DNA from: Oscillospiraceae bacterium
GTDB taxonomy: Bacteria > Bacillota > Clostridia > Oscillospirales > Oscillospiraceae
Length of the DNA: 64,000 bases
Assembly: GCA_017436785.1 (NCBI GenBank)
Contig: JAFSCK010000088.1
Span: 1-64,000, forward strand
Direction: 5' to 3'
Within the stretch, counting starts at the first letter, position 1. Each line of letters begins with the position of its first letter. The notes below the pieces were generated by a model. That model saw only the letters and a program-made list of their open reading frames with translations, made no database searches and was not told where the DNA came from. Below, one piece after another: positions 33,554 to 42,460 of this stretch. A program made the translations under genes and the position numbers.

Positions 33554-34552
33554 ATGCAAAACAAAGAACAGCAGTGCTGTGAAAAATTCAAGACTATGAT
33601 CGGCGGTCAGGCTCTGATCGAGGGCATCATGATGCGTGGCCCTGAAAAGGATGCCATTGTGGTCCGGGGAAAAGACGGCCTGACACTGGAGGTCAGTCCC
33701 AGAAAGATAAATCCCCCCAAATCCTTTAAAAACTGGCCCTTTTTCCGGGGGATCTTCACCTTTTTCGATTCTCAGGTCACCGGTGTCAAGGCCCTGATGC
33801 GCAGCGTGGACCTTGCACCTGAAGAGTATCAGGAGGAACCCTCCAAGCTGGATCTCTGGCTGGAGAAAAAGCTGGGCAATGAAACATTCCAGCAGGCAAT
33901 CATCTGGATCGCAGTGTTTCTGGGCTTGGGACTGTCCATCGGACTGTTTTTCCTGCTGCCCATGATCATCGGCGGCTTCTTCGACAACTGGATCACCAGC
34001 ACTGTGGGCATCAATCTGGTGGAAGGCATCGTGCGTATGGTCATTTTCATGGCCTATATGATCCTAGTTTCCCGGATGGAGGAAATGAAGCGGGTCTTCT
34101 CCTACCATGGTGCAGAGCATAAAACGATCCGCTGCTATGAGGCAGGCCTGCCGCTGACAGTGGAGAATGTCCGCATCCAGACCCGGCTCCATCCCCGCTG
34201 CGGCACCAGCTTCCTGCTGGTCGTCATGGTGATCTCCATTCTGGTGTTCAGTGTGGCATCCTCTGCACTGCTGAGTGTGGCGCCCGGACTGGAAGCCATT
34301 CGGGGCACCTTCGGCTACCGGCTGCTGATGATCGCCTTTAAGCTGCTGCTTCTGCCCATCGTGGTTGGCATCACCTATGAAATCAACCGCTGGTGCGGCC
34401 GCAACGACAACCGGTTTACCCGGATGCTGTCTGCGCCCGGCATGTGGATGCAGAATTTTACAACCAACGAGCCGGATGATTCCATGATCGAGGTGGCCAT
34501 CAAGGCTGTGGAGGCCGTTCTCCCGGAACAGGAGGGCGCTGACAGGTGGTAA
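33554..34552 (+). CDS. DUF1385 membrane protein (YqhQ family)
   Basis: The 332-residue protein belongs to DUF1385: the N-terminal MIGGQALIEGIMMRGPEKDAI and central SYHGAEHKTIRCYEAG and LHPRCGTSFLLVV blocks are the family core. Four or five helices are seen. In Firmicutes it is often next to prmC/prfA, as here, and its function is unsettled. AAGGAG lies 13 bases before ATG 33554; a TTG at 33545 is an alternative start. Its last seven bases overlap prmC. Confidence 0.85.
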   Translation: MQNKEQQCCEKFKTMIGGQALIEGIMMRGPEKDAIVVRGKDGLTLEVSPRKINPPKSFKNWPFFRGIFTFFDSQVTGVKALMRSVDLAPEEYQEEPSKLDLWLEKKLGNETFQQAIIWIAVFLGLGLSIGLFFLLPMIIGGFFDNWITSTVGINLVEGIVRMVIFMAYMILVSRMEEMKRVFSYHGAEHKTIRCYEAGLPLTVENVRIQTRLHPRCGTSFLLVVMVISILVFSVASSALLSVAPGLEAIRGTFGYRLLMIAFKLLLLPIVVGITYEINRWCGRNDNRFTRMLSAPGMWMQNFTTNEPDDSMIEVAIKAVEAVLPEQEGADRW

Positions 34553-35421
34553 AAAAGTACGGTGATCTGTATCTGGATACCCGCCGGGCGCTGCTGGCCA
34601 CGGAAAACGGGCAGGATGCCGGTGTCATGGCCCGGATGCTGGTCTGTCATGTATCCGGGAAGTCTCAGGCGGAGTTTCTGGCAGAGCGGGATATGTATGC
34701 CTCCGAGGAAATTGTAAGGGGCGTTGAGGCGGGCCTGAAGCGGCTGCTGGCGCAGGAGCCTATGGCCTATATTCTGGGCCAATGGGAGTTTTACGGTCTT
34801 CCGCTGCATGTCAGCCCCAAGGTGCTGATCCCTCGGGATGATACCTGCGCGGTAGCAGAGCTGGCCATCCGGCAGGCGCTGTTTCTGGAAAAGGACCCCA
34901 GAATTTTGGACCTGTGCTGCGGCAGCGGCTGTATCGGCTTGGCAGTTGCCAGCCGGGTCAAGGATGCAAAAGTGACCTTGGCAGACATCAGTCAGGATGC
35001 CCTGTCCGTAGCGAAGGAAAATGTGGCATTGAATAAGCTCAGCGGACGGGTGCGCTGTGTTGCGGCGGATGCCCTGAAGCCTGCCTTCCCGTTCCTTGGG
35101 AAATTTGATATGATCGTCTCCAATCCGCCCTACATTACCGGGGAGGAAATGAAGGAGCTTCCCAAAAGTGTTGCGGATTACGAGCCCCATCTGGCCCTCT
35201 TCGGCGGCGAGGATGGCTTGGATTTTTACCGCTCCATTGCGAAGAATTTTGCACCGGCCCTGAAGCCCGGCGGTTATCTGGCCTTTGAATTTGGCGAAAC
35301 CCAGGGCGACGATGTCTGCCGGATCTTGGAAGAAAACGGATATACGGTTCTGGAACGCGCCAGAGATTATAACGACAGAGAAAGAGCCGTGCTGGCAAGG
35401 TACGGCAGGAAGGAAGAGTAG
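34546..35421 (+). CDS. prmC: Release factor glutamine methyltransferase
   Basis: The 291-residue SAM-dependent enzyme methylates the Gln of the GGQ motif in release factors RF1/RF2. It has the SAM-binding [16 protein letters not shown] and the diagnostic NPPY in [14 protein letters not shown]. The start is GTG 34546, overlapping the DUF1385 stop (GTGGTAA); GGAGG lies ten bases upstream. Usually it follows prfA; here no prfA is in the window. recA begins two bases after its stop. Confidence 0.93.
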   Translation: MVKKYGDLYLDTRRALLATENGQDAGVMARMLVCHVSGKSQAEFLAERDMYASEEIVRGVEAGLKRLLAQEPMAYILGQWEFYGLPLHVSPKVLIPRDDTCAVAELAIRQALFLEKDPRILDLCCGSGCIGLAVASRVKDAKVTLADISQDALSVAKENVALNKLSGRVRCVAADALKPAFPFLGKFDMIVSNPPYITGEEMKELPKSVADYEPHLALFGGEDGLDFYRSIAKNFAPALKPGGYLAFEFGETQGDDVCRILEENGYTVLERARDYNDRERAVLARYGRKEE

Positions 35422-35422
35422 T

Positions 35423-36529
35423 ATGGCAACGAAAAAGACAGCTTATGAAGCACCTACCCCTGCATCGGATAAGAAAAAAGCCCTGCAGACCGCGCTGAAC
35501 CAGATCGATAAGAGCTTCGGCAAGGGTACCGTCATGCGTTTGGGCGACCGGCCCGAAATGAATATTGAGGCGATCCCCACCGGTTCTCTGGCACTGGATG
35601 CCGCCCTCGGCATCGGCGGCGTGCCCAAGGGCAGAATCATTGAGATCTACGGTCCCGAATCCTCCGGTAAGACGACGCTGGCCCTGCACATTCTGGCAGA
35701 GGCCCAGAAGCGGGGCGGTGAGGTCGCCTTCGTGGACGCAGAGCATGCGCTGGACCCGGTCTACGCAGCGGCACTGGGCGTGGATATTGACAATCTGCTG
35801 GTTTCCCAGCCGGATACCGGTGAGCAGGCGCTGGAGATCACCGATGCACTGGTCCGTTCCGGTGCCATCGATGCCATCGTTGTGGACTCCGTTGCCGCAC
35901 TGGTGCCCAAGCAGGAGATCGAGGGCGAAATGGGCGACACCTTTGTGGGTCTGCAGGCACGACTGATGTCTCAGGCACTGCGCAAGCTGGCCGGTACCAT
36001 TGCCAAGACCAACTGCGTTGTCATTTTCATCAACCAGCTGCGTATGAAGATCGGTGTCATGTACGGCAACCCCGAAACCACCACCGGCGGCAATGCTTTG
36101 AAGTTCTATTCCTCCGTCCGTCTGGATGTGCGCCGCGTGGAGGCCATCAAGGAGGGCGGCAACGTCATCGGCAATAAGACCCGTGTCAAGGTGGTCAAGA
36201 ATAAGGTGGCTCCTCCCTTCAAGGAAGCGGTATTTGAGATCATGTATGGTCAGGGTATCTCCAAGTGGGGCGAGCTGGTGGATCTGGCAGTCCAGATGGA
36301 TATCATCCAGAAGAGCGGCAGCTGGTTCTCCATGGGCGAGGACCGCATCGGTCAGGGCGCCAACTCCGTGAAGGAATATCTCATCAACAACCCGGAGATC
36401 GCCGAATCCGTGGAAGCACAGGTTCGGGAGAATCTGTGGAAGCTCAACGGCGGTGCCCCCAAGGCCCCTGCCAAGGCAGCAGAGAAGGCTGTCGCCGTAA
36501 GCGCTGACGATTTCGACGATGAGGATTGA
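35423..36529 (+). CDS. recA: RecA recombinase
   Basis: The 368-residue protein is the strand-exchange ATPase that also triggers the SOS response. Walker A is GPESSGKTT (77-85), with [12 protein letters not shown] as Walker B and DNA-binding loops in the [19 protein letters not shown] and [16 protein letters not shown] regions. The N-terminal extension [20 protein letters not shown] is longer than in Bacillus. AGGAAG is the ribosome site; the start is directly after the prmC stop. No LexA box is seen in its 2-base spacer; it is read through from upstream. Confidence 0.97.
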   Translation: MATKKTAYEAPTPASDKKKALQTALNQIDKSFGKGTVMRLGDRPEMNIEAIPTGSLALDAALGIGGVPKGRIIEIYGPESSGKTTLALHILAEAQKRGGEVAFVDAEHALDPVYAAALGVDIDNLLVSQPDTGEQALEITDALVRSGAIDAIVVDSVAALVPKQEIEGEMGDTFVGLQARLMSQALRKLAGTIAKTNCVVIFINQLRMKIGVMYGNPETTTGGNALKFYSSVRLDVRRVEAIKEGGNVIGNKTRVKVVKNKVAPPFKEAVFEIMYGQGISKWGELVDLAVQMDIIQKSGSWFSMGEDRIGQGANSVKEYLINNPEIAESVEAQVRENLWKLNGGAPKAPAKAAEKAVAVSADDFDDED

Positions 36530-37145
36530 TTCCCTTAAAACATCTCCCGACCGTGCCGGGCGCTATTGGGTGTCCTTTGAGGATGGCAGCAAGCTGGGCC
36601 TGTACCGGCAGACGGTGGAGGATTTTGGCCTGTACACCGGTAAGGAGCTGTCGGAGGAAGAATACCAGCAGCTGCTGACCGCCGCAGGAAAAATGTCCGC
36701 CAAAATGCGGGCAGTGCGGATCGTATCTGCCTCCAGCGTGTCCAAAAAGGATCTGGAGCAGCGGCTGGTTCGGAAAGGGGAGGACCCCCAGCAGGCGAAG
36801 GAGGCCGTCCAGTGGATGGCGGACCTTCATCTGGTGGACGACCGGGCTACTGCGGAGCAGGTGGTGCATTCCTGCATCTCCAAAGGCTACGGCCTTGCCC
36901 GGGCAAAGCAGGCGTTATACGAGAAGCGGATCCCCAAGGCCTATTGGGAAGAAGCGCTGGCAGAGTATCCCGACCAATGGGAGAAGATCGAAGCCTTTCT
37001 TCGCTCCCGCTTAGACGAGGATTCCGATCAGAAGCAGATCAAACGGGCAGTGGATGCCCTGATCCGCCGGGGCCACAGCTATGGCACCATTCGGCGGGTA
37101 TTGAACGAATTATCCTTCGATTCCGAAGATTTTGAGGATTTTTAA
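36519..37145 (+). CDS. recX: RecA regulator RecX
   Basis: The 208-residue helical protein is the RecX-family modulator of RecA filaments. It contains the repeated three-helix pattern ([20 protein letters not shown], and [18 protein letters not shown]). The start overlaps the recA 3' end by 11 bases, so the two are coupled. Its N-terminal part (residues 1-65) is a domain not found in the shortest RecX proteins. Confidence 0.85.
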   Translation: MRIDSLKTSPDRAGRYWVSFEDGSKLGLYRQTVEDFGLYTGKELSEEEYQQLLTAAGKMSAKMRAVRIVSASSVSKKDLEQRLVRKGEDPQQAKEAVQWMADLHLVDDRATAEQVVHSCISKGYGLARAKQALYEKRIPKAYWEEALAEYPDQWEKIEAFLRSRLDEDSDQKQIKRAVDALIRRGHSYGTIRRVLNELSFDSEDFEDF

Positions 37146-37148
37146 TAT

Positions 37149-38477
37149 ATGGCAAATATTGGATTTATTTCCCTTGGCTGTGCCAAGAATCAGGTGGACT
37201 GCGAGCGGATGATGTATCGCGTGCAGGAAGCGGGACATACCGTCAAGGGCGACATCGTGGGCAGTGATGTTGTCGTCATCAACACCTGCGGCTTCATCGA
37301 TTCGGCAAAAAGTGAGGCCATTGATTTCATCCTGCAGACCGCTGCCCTGAAAGCAGAGGGCTTGGTGGGGAAAATTTTGGTCACCGGCTGCCTGTCCCAG
37401 CGGTATCAGCAGGTAATTCTGGACGAAATGCCGGAGGTGGACGGTGTTTTGGGCACCGGAAGCTATACGGAGATCGTGCCTGCCATCGAAAAGCTTCTGA
37501 ATGGGGAAAGCGTGTTCGACTTTGGTTCTATCGATGCCCCCGAGCAGGAGACTGGGCGTATCGTCACCACTCCGGAGCACTATGCCTTCCTGAAAATTGC
37601 AGAGGGCTGCGACAACCGCTGCTCCTACTGCATCATCCCCTACCTGCGGGGCAAGTTCCGCAGCCGTCAGATGGACGATGTGCTCTACGAAGCCCGCCTG
37701 CTGGCGGACAGCGGCGTGAAGGAGCTGATCGTGGTGGCGCAGGATACCAGCCGCTACGGCACCGATCTGCCCGGCCACAAGCGTCTGCTGCCGGAGCTGC
37801 TGCGCCAGCTCTGCCAGATCGAGGAGCTGAAATGGGTCCGGGTCCACTATGTCTATCCCGATGAGATCGACGAGGAATTTATTGAGGTCATGACCACCGA
37901 GCCGAAGATCGTGAAGTATCTGGACATTCCCATCCAGCACTGCAACTCCAAGATCCTGAAGCTGATGAACCGGCGGGGGGATGGGGCGTTCCTGCGGCAG
38001 CTGTTCGCAAAGCTGCGCAGCCGCATTCCCGGCCTCGTGATCCGCACCAGCCTCATTACCGGCCTGCCCGGTGAGGGAGAGGAAGAATTTGCGGAGCTGT
38101 GCCAGTTCCTGCGGGAGCTGCGTCTGGAACGGGTGGGTGCCTTCGCCTTCTCGCCCGAGGAGGGAACCCCTGCTGCGGATATGGAATTTGTGGACAACGA
38201 GGTCGCGGTAAAGAGGGCGGAGACCATTGAAATGATCCAGTCTGCCATTATGGATGACTGGTGCGAAAGCTTTATCGGCAAAACGCTGGAGGTTCTGGTG
38301 GACGGCTTCGATGAGGAAGTGGAGCAGTTCTACGGAAGAAGCTATGCCGATTCCCCGGACATTGACGGCCGCGTCTGGATCGCAACGGACGAGCCCATCC
38401 GGGAGGGTGACTTCGTCCGTGTGTGCATTGACGGTGTCATGGAGGGCGACCTGTCCGGCTATCTGGTGGAGGAATGA
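37149..38477 (+). CDS. rimO: Ribosomal protein S12 methylthiotransferase
   Basis: The 442-residue radical-SAM enzyme adds a methylthio group to an aspartate of ribosomal protein S12. The UPF0004 domain has C11 in SLGCAKNQVDCERM, NTCGFIDSAKSEAID and TGCLSQRY; the radical SAM motif is CDNRCSYC; a TRAM domain ends it (FYGRSYADSPDIDGRVWI). The N-terminal sequence and the lack of an i6A-tRNA type motif favour RimO over MiaB. It lies three bases after recX and three before pgsA. Confidence 0.93.
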   Translation: MANIGFISLGCAKNQVDCERMMYRVQEAGHTVKGDIVGSDVVVINTCGFIDSAKSEAIDFILQTAALKAEGLVGKILVTGCLSQRYQQVILDEMPEVDGVLGTGSYTEIVPAIEKLLNGESVFDFGSIDAPEQETGRIVTTPEHYAFLKIAEGCDNRCSYCIIPYLRGKFRSRQMDDVLYEARLLADSGVKELIVVAQDTSRYGTDLPGHKRLLPELLRQLCQIEELKWVRVHYVYPDEIDEEFIEVMTTEPKIVKYLDIPIQHCNSKILKLMNRRGDGAFLRQLFAKLRSRIPGLVIRTSLITGLPGEGEEEFAELCQFLRELRLERVGAFAFSPEEGTPAADMEFVDNEVAVKRAETIEMIQSAIMDDWCESFIGKTLEVLVDGFDEEVEQFYGRSYADSPDIDGRVWIATDEPIREGDFVRVCIDGVMEGDLSGYLVEE

Positions 38478-38480
38478 CAT

Positions 38481-39011
38481 ATGACAACTGCAAGTAAGAT
38501 CACACTGGCAAGAGTTGCCATGATCCCAGCCTTTATGGCCACCATGTATTTATCCCGCGGCGCGGCAGGTATGTGGATGTACCTGTCTCTGGCGATTTTC
38601 ATCATTGCTAGCTTAACGGACTTTGTGGACGGCTATATTGCCCGGCACTATAACCAGACCACGGATTTCGGCAAATTCTTAGACCCGCTGGCGGATAAGC
38701 TGCTGACCATTGCGGCCATGGCTATGTTCTGCGAGTGGGGCGTGTTCCCGGCATGGGCGTTGATGGTCATTCTCACCCGGGAATTTGCCGTCAGCGGCCT
38801 GCGGATGGTGGCCTCTCAGAAGGGAAATGTCATCGCGGCAGGCTGGAGCGGCAAGGTCAAGACCGCTAGCACCATGGTGGGCCTGTGCATCATGATGGCC
38901 CTGCCCGGTATTGTCTGGCTGAGCTGGGCTGTCATCGCCGTCATCGTGGGCACCACCATTTATTCCGGTGTAGAGTATTTCGTCCAGAACTGGAAGTGCC
39001 TCTGGGACTGA
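38481..39011 (+). CDS. pgsA: CDP-diacylglycerol-glycerol-3-phosphate 3-phosphatidyltransferase
   Basis: The 176-residue membrane enzyme makes phosphatidylglycerophosphate, the precursor of phosphatidylglycerol. The CDP-alcohol motif D-G-x2-A-R-x8-G-x3-D-x3-D reads VDGYIARHYNQTTDFG then KFLDPLADK. About five helices are present. It ends the recA-rimO operon and is followed by a repeat element. A second family member lies at 53037-53612. Confidence 0.9.
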   Translation: MTTASKITLARVAMIPAFMATMYLSRGAAGMWMYLSLAIFIIASLTDFVDGYIARHYNQTTDFGKFLDPLADKLLTIAAMAMFCEWGVFPAWALMVILTREFAVSGLRMVASQKGNVIAAGWSGKVKTASTMVGLCIMMALPGIVWLSWAVIAVIVGTTIYSGVEYFVQNWKCLWD

Positions 39012-39025
39012 TACCATAATCATGC

Positions 39026-39112
39026 TGTCATTGCGTGGAGCAAAGCGACGTGGCAATCTCCGCCGATATAGGAGATTGCCACACCACTTAAGCGGACTGG
39101 CCCGCAATGACA
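39026..39112. repeat. REP/MITE-like palindrome, family A copy 1
   Basis: The ends TGTCATTGCG and CGCAATGACA are perfect inverted copies of one another; inside, GGCAATCTCC and GGAGATTGCC pair as a second stem. It lies between pgsA and the DUF4317 gene. A relative with the same outer ends and GCGACGTGGCAATCTCC core is at 42280-42410. Confidence 0.7.
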
Positions 39113-39150
39113 GGGAACGTGCGTTTATACTGGATTTTCCTATTTGCCTG

Positions 39151-39159
39151 TGCTATAAT
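39151..39159 (+). promoter_or_regulatory. Extended -10 promoter of the DUF4317 gene
   Basis: TGCTATAAT lies 34 bases before the start. No good -35 is seen. Confidence 0.5.
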
Positions 39160-39193
39160 GTGCAGGCATTTTGATATTTAACGAGGTAACACT

Positions 39194-40351
39194 ATGAACG
39201 ATAAGGAAATCAGCGAGATCCGGCGGCACCTGCGCCGGGACCGCAGCAATATGACCCATATTTATGGATGTTATGTAAATGACAACAAGGAGATCATCAC
39301 CGAGTTCCGGCAGTCTACGGGCATCATGCCGGAAAATGAGGGAGATAAATATTTTGCCCTGCTGCGGCGAACCCTTTCCGGTTCCATCGGCAAGAATCTC
39401 ATCGACATCACCTTCAAGACCGCGCAGGTGGCAGACAGTCCTGAGCACAAGCTGCTGATGGGCCTGCGGGAGAGCAAATGCAATGACGAGGCGCTGCGCT
39501 CTGAGCTGTTTAAAAAGATCATCGATACGGTGGTGATGGAGGGAAACTATCTGATCCTCCTAGGCTGCGACAGCTACGATGTGCCCTTTAAGAGCAAGGA
39601 CGATTCCTTCCAGAAGGATAACTCCGAGGAGGTCTATACCCACATCCTGTGCACCATCTGTCCCGTGAAGCAGACCAAGGCCAACCTCCACTATGTGCCC
39701 GAGGAAAAGCTGTTCCACGACGGTGCCATGAACCAGATGGTGTCGGCGCCTATGCTGGGCTTCCTGTTCCCGGCCTTCGATGACCGCTCCACCAATATTT
39801 ATAACGCCCTGTATTATACCAAGGATGTGAAAAACAGTCAGGAGGCCCTGATCGGGGCGCTCTTCAATACCCCGGTTCCCCAGCCGGCGGCTCAGCAGAA
39901 GCAGACCTTTGAGGCGCTGCTGACCACCTCTTTGGGGGAGGAGTGCAGCATGGAGGTGGTCCAGACGGTCCACGAGCAGATCTGCCAGCGCATCGAGCTG
40001 CACAAGGAAAGCAAGGTCCCGGAGCCTCTCATGGTTTCCAAGGAGGAAGTGAAGGAGGTCCTGTCCTCCTGCGGCGTTTCCGAGGAAAGCATGTCCAAAT
40101 TCAGCGTGGACTACGACGAAGCCTTCGGCTTTGAAGCAGACCTGCATCCCAAGAACATCATCGATAATAAGCACTTCGAGGTGAAGACCCCGGATGTTAT
40201 TATCAAATGCGATCCCACCCGCAGCGATCTCATCGAGACCCGGATCATCGGCGGTATCAAGTATATTTTGATCTGTGCCGACGAGGAGGTGGAGGTCAAT
40301 GGTGTGAATATCACCATCAAGGATGGGGAAAGGGAAGCCGCAGCGATTTGA
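39194..40351 (+). CDS. DUF4317 family protein
   Basis: The 385-residue soluble protein matches the DUF4317 family (N-terminal KEISEIRRHLRRDRSNMTHIYGCYVN), a Clostridia-restricted family with no known role. No catalytic motif or signal is seen. Its own promoter and a bidirectional terminator make it a single-gene unit. The GAGGTAAC ribosome site sits seven bases before the start. Confidence 0.8.
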   Translation: MNDKEISEIRRHLRRDRSNMTHIYGCYVNDNKEIITEFRQSTGIMPENEGDKYFALLRRTLSGSIGKNLIDITFKTAQVADSPEHKLLMGLRESKCNDEALRSELFKKIIDTVVMEGNYLILLGCDSYDVPFKSKDDSFQKDNSEEVYTHILCTICPVKQTKANLHYVPEEKLFHDGAMNQMVSAPMLGFLFPAFDDRSTNIYNALYYTKDVKNSQEALIGALFNTPVPQPAAQQKQTFEALLTTSLGEECSMEVVQTVHEQICQRIELHKESKVPEPLMVSKEEVKEVLSSCGVSEESMSKFSVDYDEAFGFEADLHPKNIIDNKHFEVKTPDVIIKCDPTRSDLIETRIIGGIKYILICADEEVEVNGVNITIKDGEREAAAI

Positions 40352-40367
40352 TGCGTTCCCGCAAAGA

Positions 40368-40401
40368 AACAGCCCTGCACCGGATTTGGTGCAGGGCTGT
40401 T
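40368..40401. terminator. Bidirectional terminator between DUF4317 and the kinase-like gene
   Basis: AACAGCCCTGCACC and GGTGCAGGGCTGTT pair around GGATTT between two convergent genes; TT tails are short on both sides. Confidence 0.75.
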
Positions 40402-40412
40402 ATGCTACAAGG

Positions 40413-41024
40413 TTATTTCTTGGAATTTTCCACGATCTGGCAGACGATATCTGCGCACTGCTCAATGCCCAGAACACCGGTGTCCAGAGAAATGTCGTAA
40501 TTCTGAGACTGGCCCCAAGTGCGGCCGGTGTAGTGCTGGTAGTTGACCCGGCGGCGCTTATCCTTTTCGTGGAGGCGCTGCTCGGGGGTCTTGTCGGATT
40601 CGCCATAGCGGCGGACGATACGCTCTGCCCGGTAGGGAACATCGGCGAAGACGTAGACATGGAGGGCATCCTGACGGTCCTTCAGGATATAGTCGGCGTT
40701 CCGGCCCACGATAACACAGGGACCCTGCTCTGCCAGCTGCAAAATGACGCTGCACTGGATGTTCCACAGGAAGTCAGCGGTGGACAGGCCGTTCATAACG
40801 CCGGGAATGCCCTGCGGGGCGAAGGCATAGGAGAACAGACTGCTGCCGGGGGAATGCTCGCCGTGCTCCTCAACAAACTTGGGGGCGAAGCCGGATTCCA
40901 CTGCGATCTGATCCACCAGTTCCTTGTCATAGAAAGGAATGCCCAGACGCTCTGCGACCATACGGCCAATGGTACGGCCACCGGAGCCAAATTCGCGGCT
41001 GATGGTGATGATTTTCTTTTCCAT
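40413..41024 (-). CDS. Cytidylate kinase-like family protein
   Basis: The 203-residue protein belongs to the cytidylate-kinase-like family (Cytidylate_kin2): MEKKIITISREFGSGGRTIGRMVAERLGIPFYDKELV, with the P-loop-like GSGGRTIG, and a VIVGRNADYILKDR stretch. It may phosphorylate a nucleotide or other small molecule; true CMP kinase activity is not certain, because the core P-loop is altered. GGAGGCAC precedes the start; the promoter is at 41068-41096. Confidence 0.8.
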   Translation of the reverse strand: MEKKIITISREFGSGGRTIGRMVAERLGIPFYDKELVDQIAVESGFAPKFVEEHGEHSPGSSLFSYAFAPQGIPGVMNGLSTADFLWNIQCSVILQLAEQGPCVIVGRNADYILKDRQDALHVYVFADVPYRAERIVRRYGESDKTPEQRLHEKDKRRRVNYQHYTGRTWGQSQNYDISLDTGVLGIEQCADIVCQIVENSKK

Positions 41025-41067
41025 AAATGTGCCTCCTTCCGAGAACGCTTGTGCTTCTCTTACTTAC

Positions 41068-41096
41068 ATTATAGTAAAGTTGAACGGAGTTGTCAA
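41068..41096 (-). promoter_or_regulatory. Promoter of the kinase-like gene
   Basis: On the minus strand TTGACA and TATAAT with a 17-base spacer. Confidence 0.8.
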
Positions 41097-41160
41097 TAAA
41101 AGCTTTGCAAAATTTAGGAAAAATGCTGATTCGTTGCAGCTGCAGTAGAAAATCCAGCTC

Positions 41161-41189
41161 TTTACAACGGTTTTCCCCTGTGATATGAT
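41161..41189 (+). promoter_or_regulatory. Promoter of the AEC transporter gene
   Basis: TTTACA and TATGAT with a 17-base spacer, 27 bases before the start. Confidence 0.7.
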
Positions 41190-41215
41190 GAAGAAAAGCG
41201 TAACGGAGGGACCAT

Positions 41216-42151
41216 ATGAATAGCTTTCTGACTGCAGTGCAGGTGGTGCTGCCCATGACCCTGATGGTGGGCATCGGTGTTTTGTTCCGGATCTTCAAAA
41301 TTGCGGACGGCCCCACCATGAAGAAGGTGGACAATATGATCTTCAAGGTGTTCATGCCCATGCTGTCCTTTTACAACATTTACAAGACGGATTTTGCCCA
41401 GCTGAAAAATGTGGGCTACATTCTATACGGTGTGGCAGGCCTGCTGATCCTGTTTGTGCTGGCCATGTTCGTGGTGCCGAAGTTTGTAAAGCCCGGCCCC
41501 ACGGCGGCAGCCTACGGTCAGGCCATTTTCCGCTCCAATTATCTGATCTTTGGCGCTGCGGTGGCAGAGAGCATTTACGGGGAAGGCAATATCGGCTTTG
41601 TGACCCTGCTGGGTGCGGTGGCTGTGCCCATGTACAATGCCCTTTCCGCGATCCTTCTGGAAAAAGCCCGGAATGGAAACGCATCTGCCAAAAAGCTGCT
41701 GCTGGCCATTGCGAAAAATCCTACGGTCATTGCCACGGCAGCCGGTCTTGCGGTGAATTTCAGCGGTCTGGTGCTGCCGGAGCTGGTGCTGGGGGTGGCA
41801 AAGGATCTGGCCGGCTTGACCACGCCTCTGAGCTTCCTGTCCATCGGTGTGACCTTGAGCCTTGGGGCCGTGGGAAAGAAGGGGTATCTGATTTCCAGCA
41901 CCCTGCTGCGGCTGCTGGTGGTGCCTGCGGTCTTTGTGACCGGTGCGGCGCTGCTGGGCTTCCGGGGACAGGAGATGTGCGCCCTGCTGATCCTCTTTGC
42001 GGCGCCTACCGCAGTCAGCAGCTATCCCACGGCAGTGGCCATGGGTGCCGACGGCGATTTCGCTGCCCAGATGGTGGCCTATACCACCGTGTTCTGCCTG
42101 CCCACCATCTTCCTGTGGACCATGATGCTGAATGGGCTGGGCTTCATGTGA
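41216..42151 (+). CDS. AEC-family transporter (auxin efflux carrier type)
   Basis: The 311-residue protein has about ten transmembrane helices in two halves, with AEC family features: GVLFRIFKIADGPTMKKVDN near the start and GFRGQEMCALLILFAAPTAV with SSYPTAVAMGAD in the second half. Bacterial members carry malate or other organic acids. The substrate here is not known. GGAGGGACC precedes the start. Confidence 0.85.
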   Translation: MNSFLTAVQVVLPMTLMVGIGVLFRIFKIADGPTMKKVDNMIFKVFMPMLSFYNIYKTDFAQLKNVGYILYGVAGLLILFVLAMFVVPKFVKPGPTAAAYGQAIFRSNYLIFGAAVAESIYGEGNIGFVTLLGAVAVPMYNALSAILLEKARNGNASAKKLLLAIAKNPTVIATAAGLAVNFSGLVLPELVLGVAKDLAGLTTPLSFLSIGVTLSLGAVGKKGYLISSTLLRLLVVPAVFVTGAALLGFRGQEMCALLILFAAPTAVSSYPTAVAMGADGDFAAQMVAYTTVFCLPTIFLWTMMLNGLGFM

Positions 42152-42223
42152 CCGTTTGTCGAACTTTCCTTCTGCTTTTTGCGGGAGGGAAAGAAGCCGT
42201 ACCCGGTGTCCGGAACATAAAAA

Positions 42224-42248
42224 CAGGACGGGAAATGCTTCCCGTCCT
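42224..42248 (+). repeat. 25-bp palindromic repeat, copy 1
   Basis: A 25-base unit built on AGGACGGGAA-atgc-TTCCCGTCCT. It is found again, identical, at 42428-42452, so the two copies bracket the family A palindrome. Here it could end transcription after the AEC gene, though it has no T-tract. Confidence 0.8.
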
Positions 42249-42279
42249 CAGAGTGTTAAAATAGTATCGAGAATAAAGC

Positions 42280-42410
42280 TGTCATTGCGAGGAGCCGCAG
42301 GCGACGTGGCAATCTCCCGTAAAATAGACGTAAAAACCTATATATTTGGCGGTAAAGGTTCTAAATTGGAGGAGATTCCCACGTCGGGCTTCGCCCTCCT
42401 CGGAATGACA
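42280..42410. repeat. REP/MITE-like palindrome, family A copy 2
   Basis: Ends TGTCATTGCG and CGGAATGACA are near-perfect inverted copies; the left half GCGACGTGGCAATCTCC matches copy 1. The right half shows the complement GGAGATTCCCACGTCG. The middle is AT-rich and unrelated to copy 1. Confidence 0.65.
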
Positions 42411-42427
42411 TGTTTTTTCGACAGTTT

Positions 42428-42452
42428 CAGGACGGGAAATGCTTCCCGTCCT
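42428..42452 (-). repeat. 25-bp palindromic repeat, copy 2 (end of pullulanase gene)
   Basis: Identical to copy 1 at 42224-42248. It lies eight bases past the pullulanase stop, so on the minus strand it could form a terminator hairpin, although the T-run is weak. Confidence 0.8.
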
Positions 42453-42460
42453 GCTTATTT

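Noticed and set aside
37110..38480. Long minus-strand frame opposite rimO
   Set aside because: A shadow caused by codon usage; the plus-strand protein has all radical SAM and UPF0004 cysteines.
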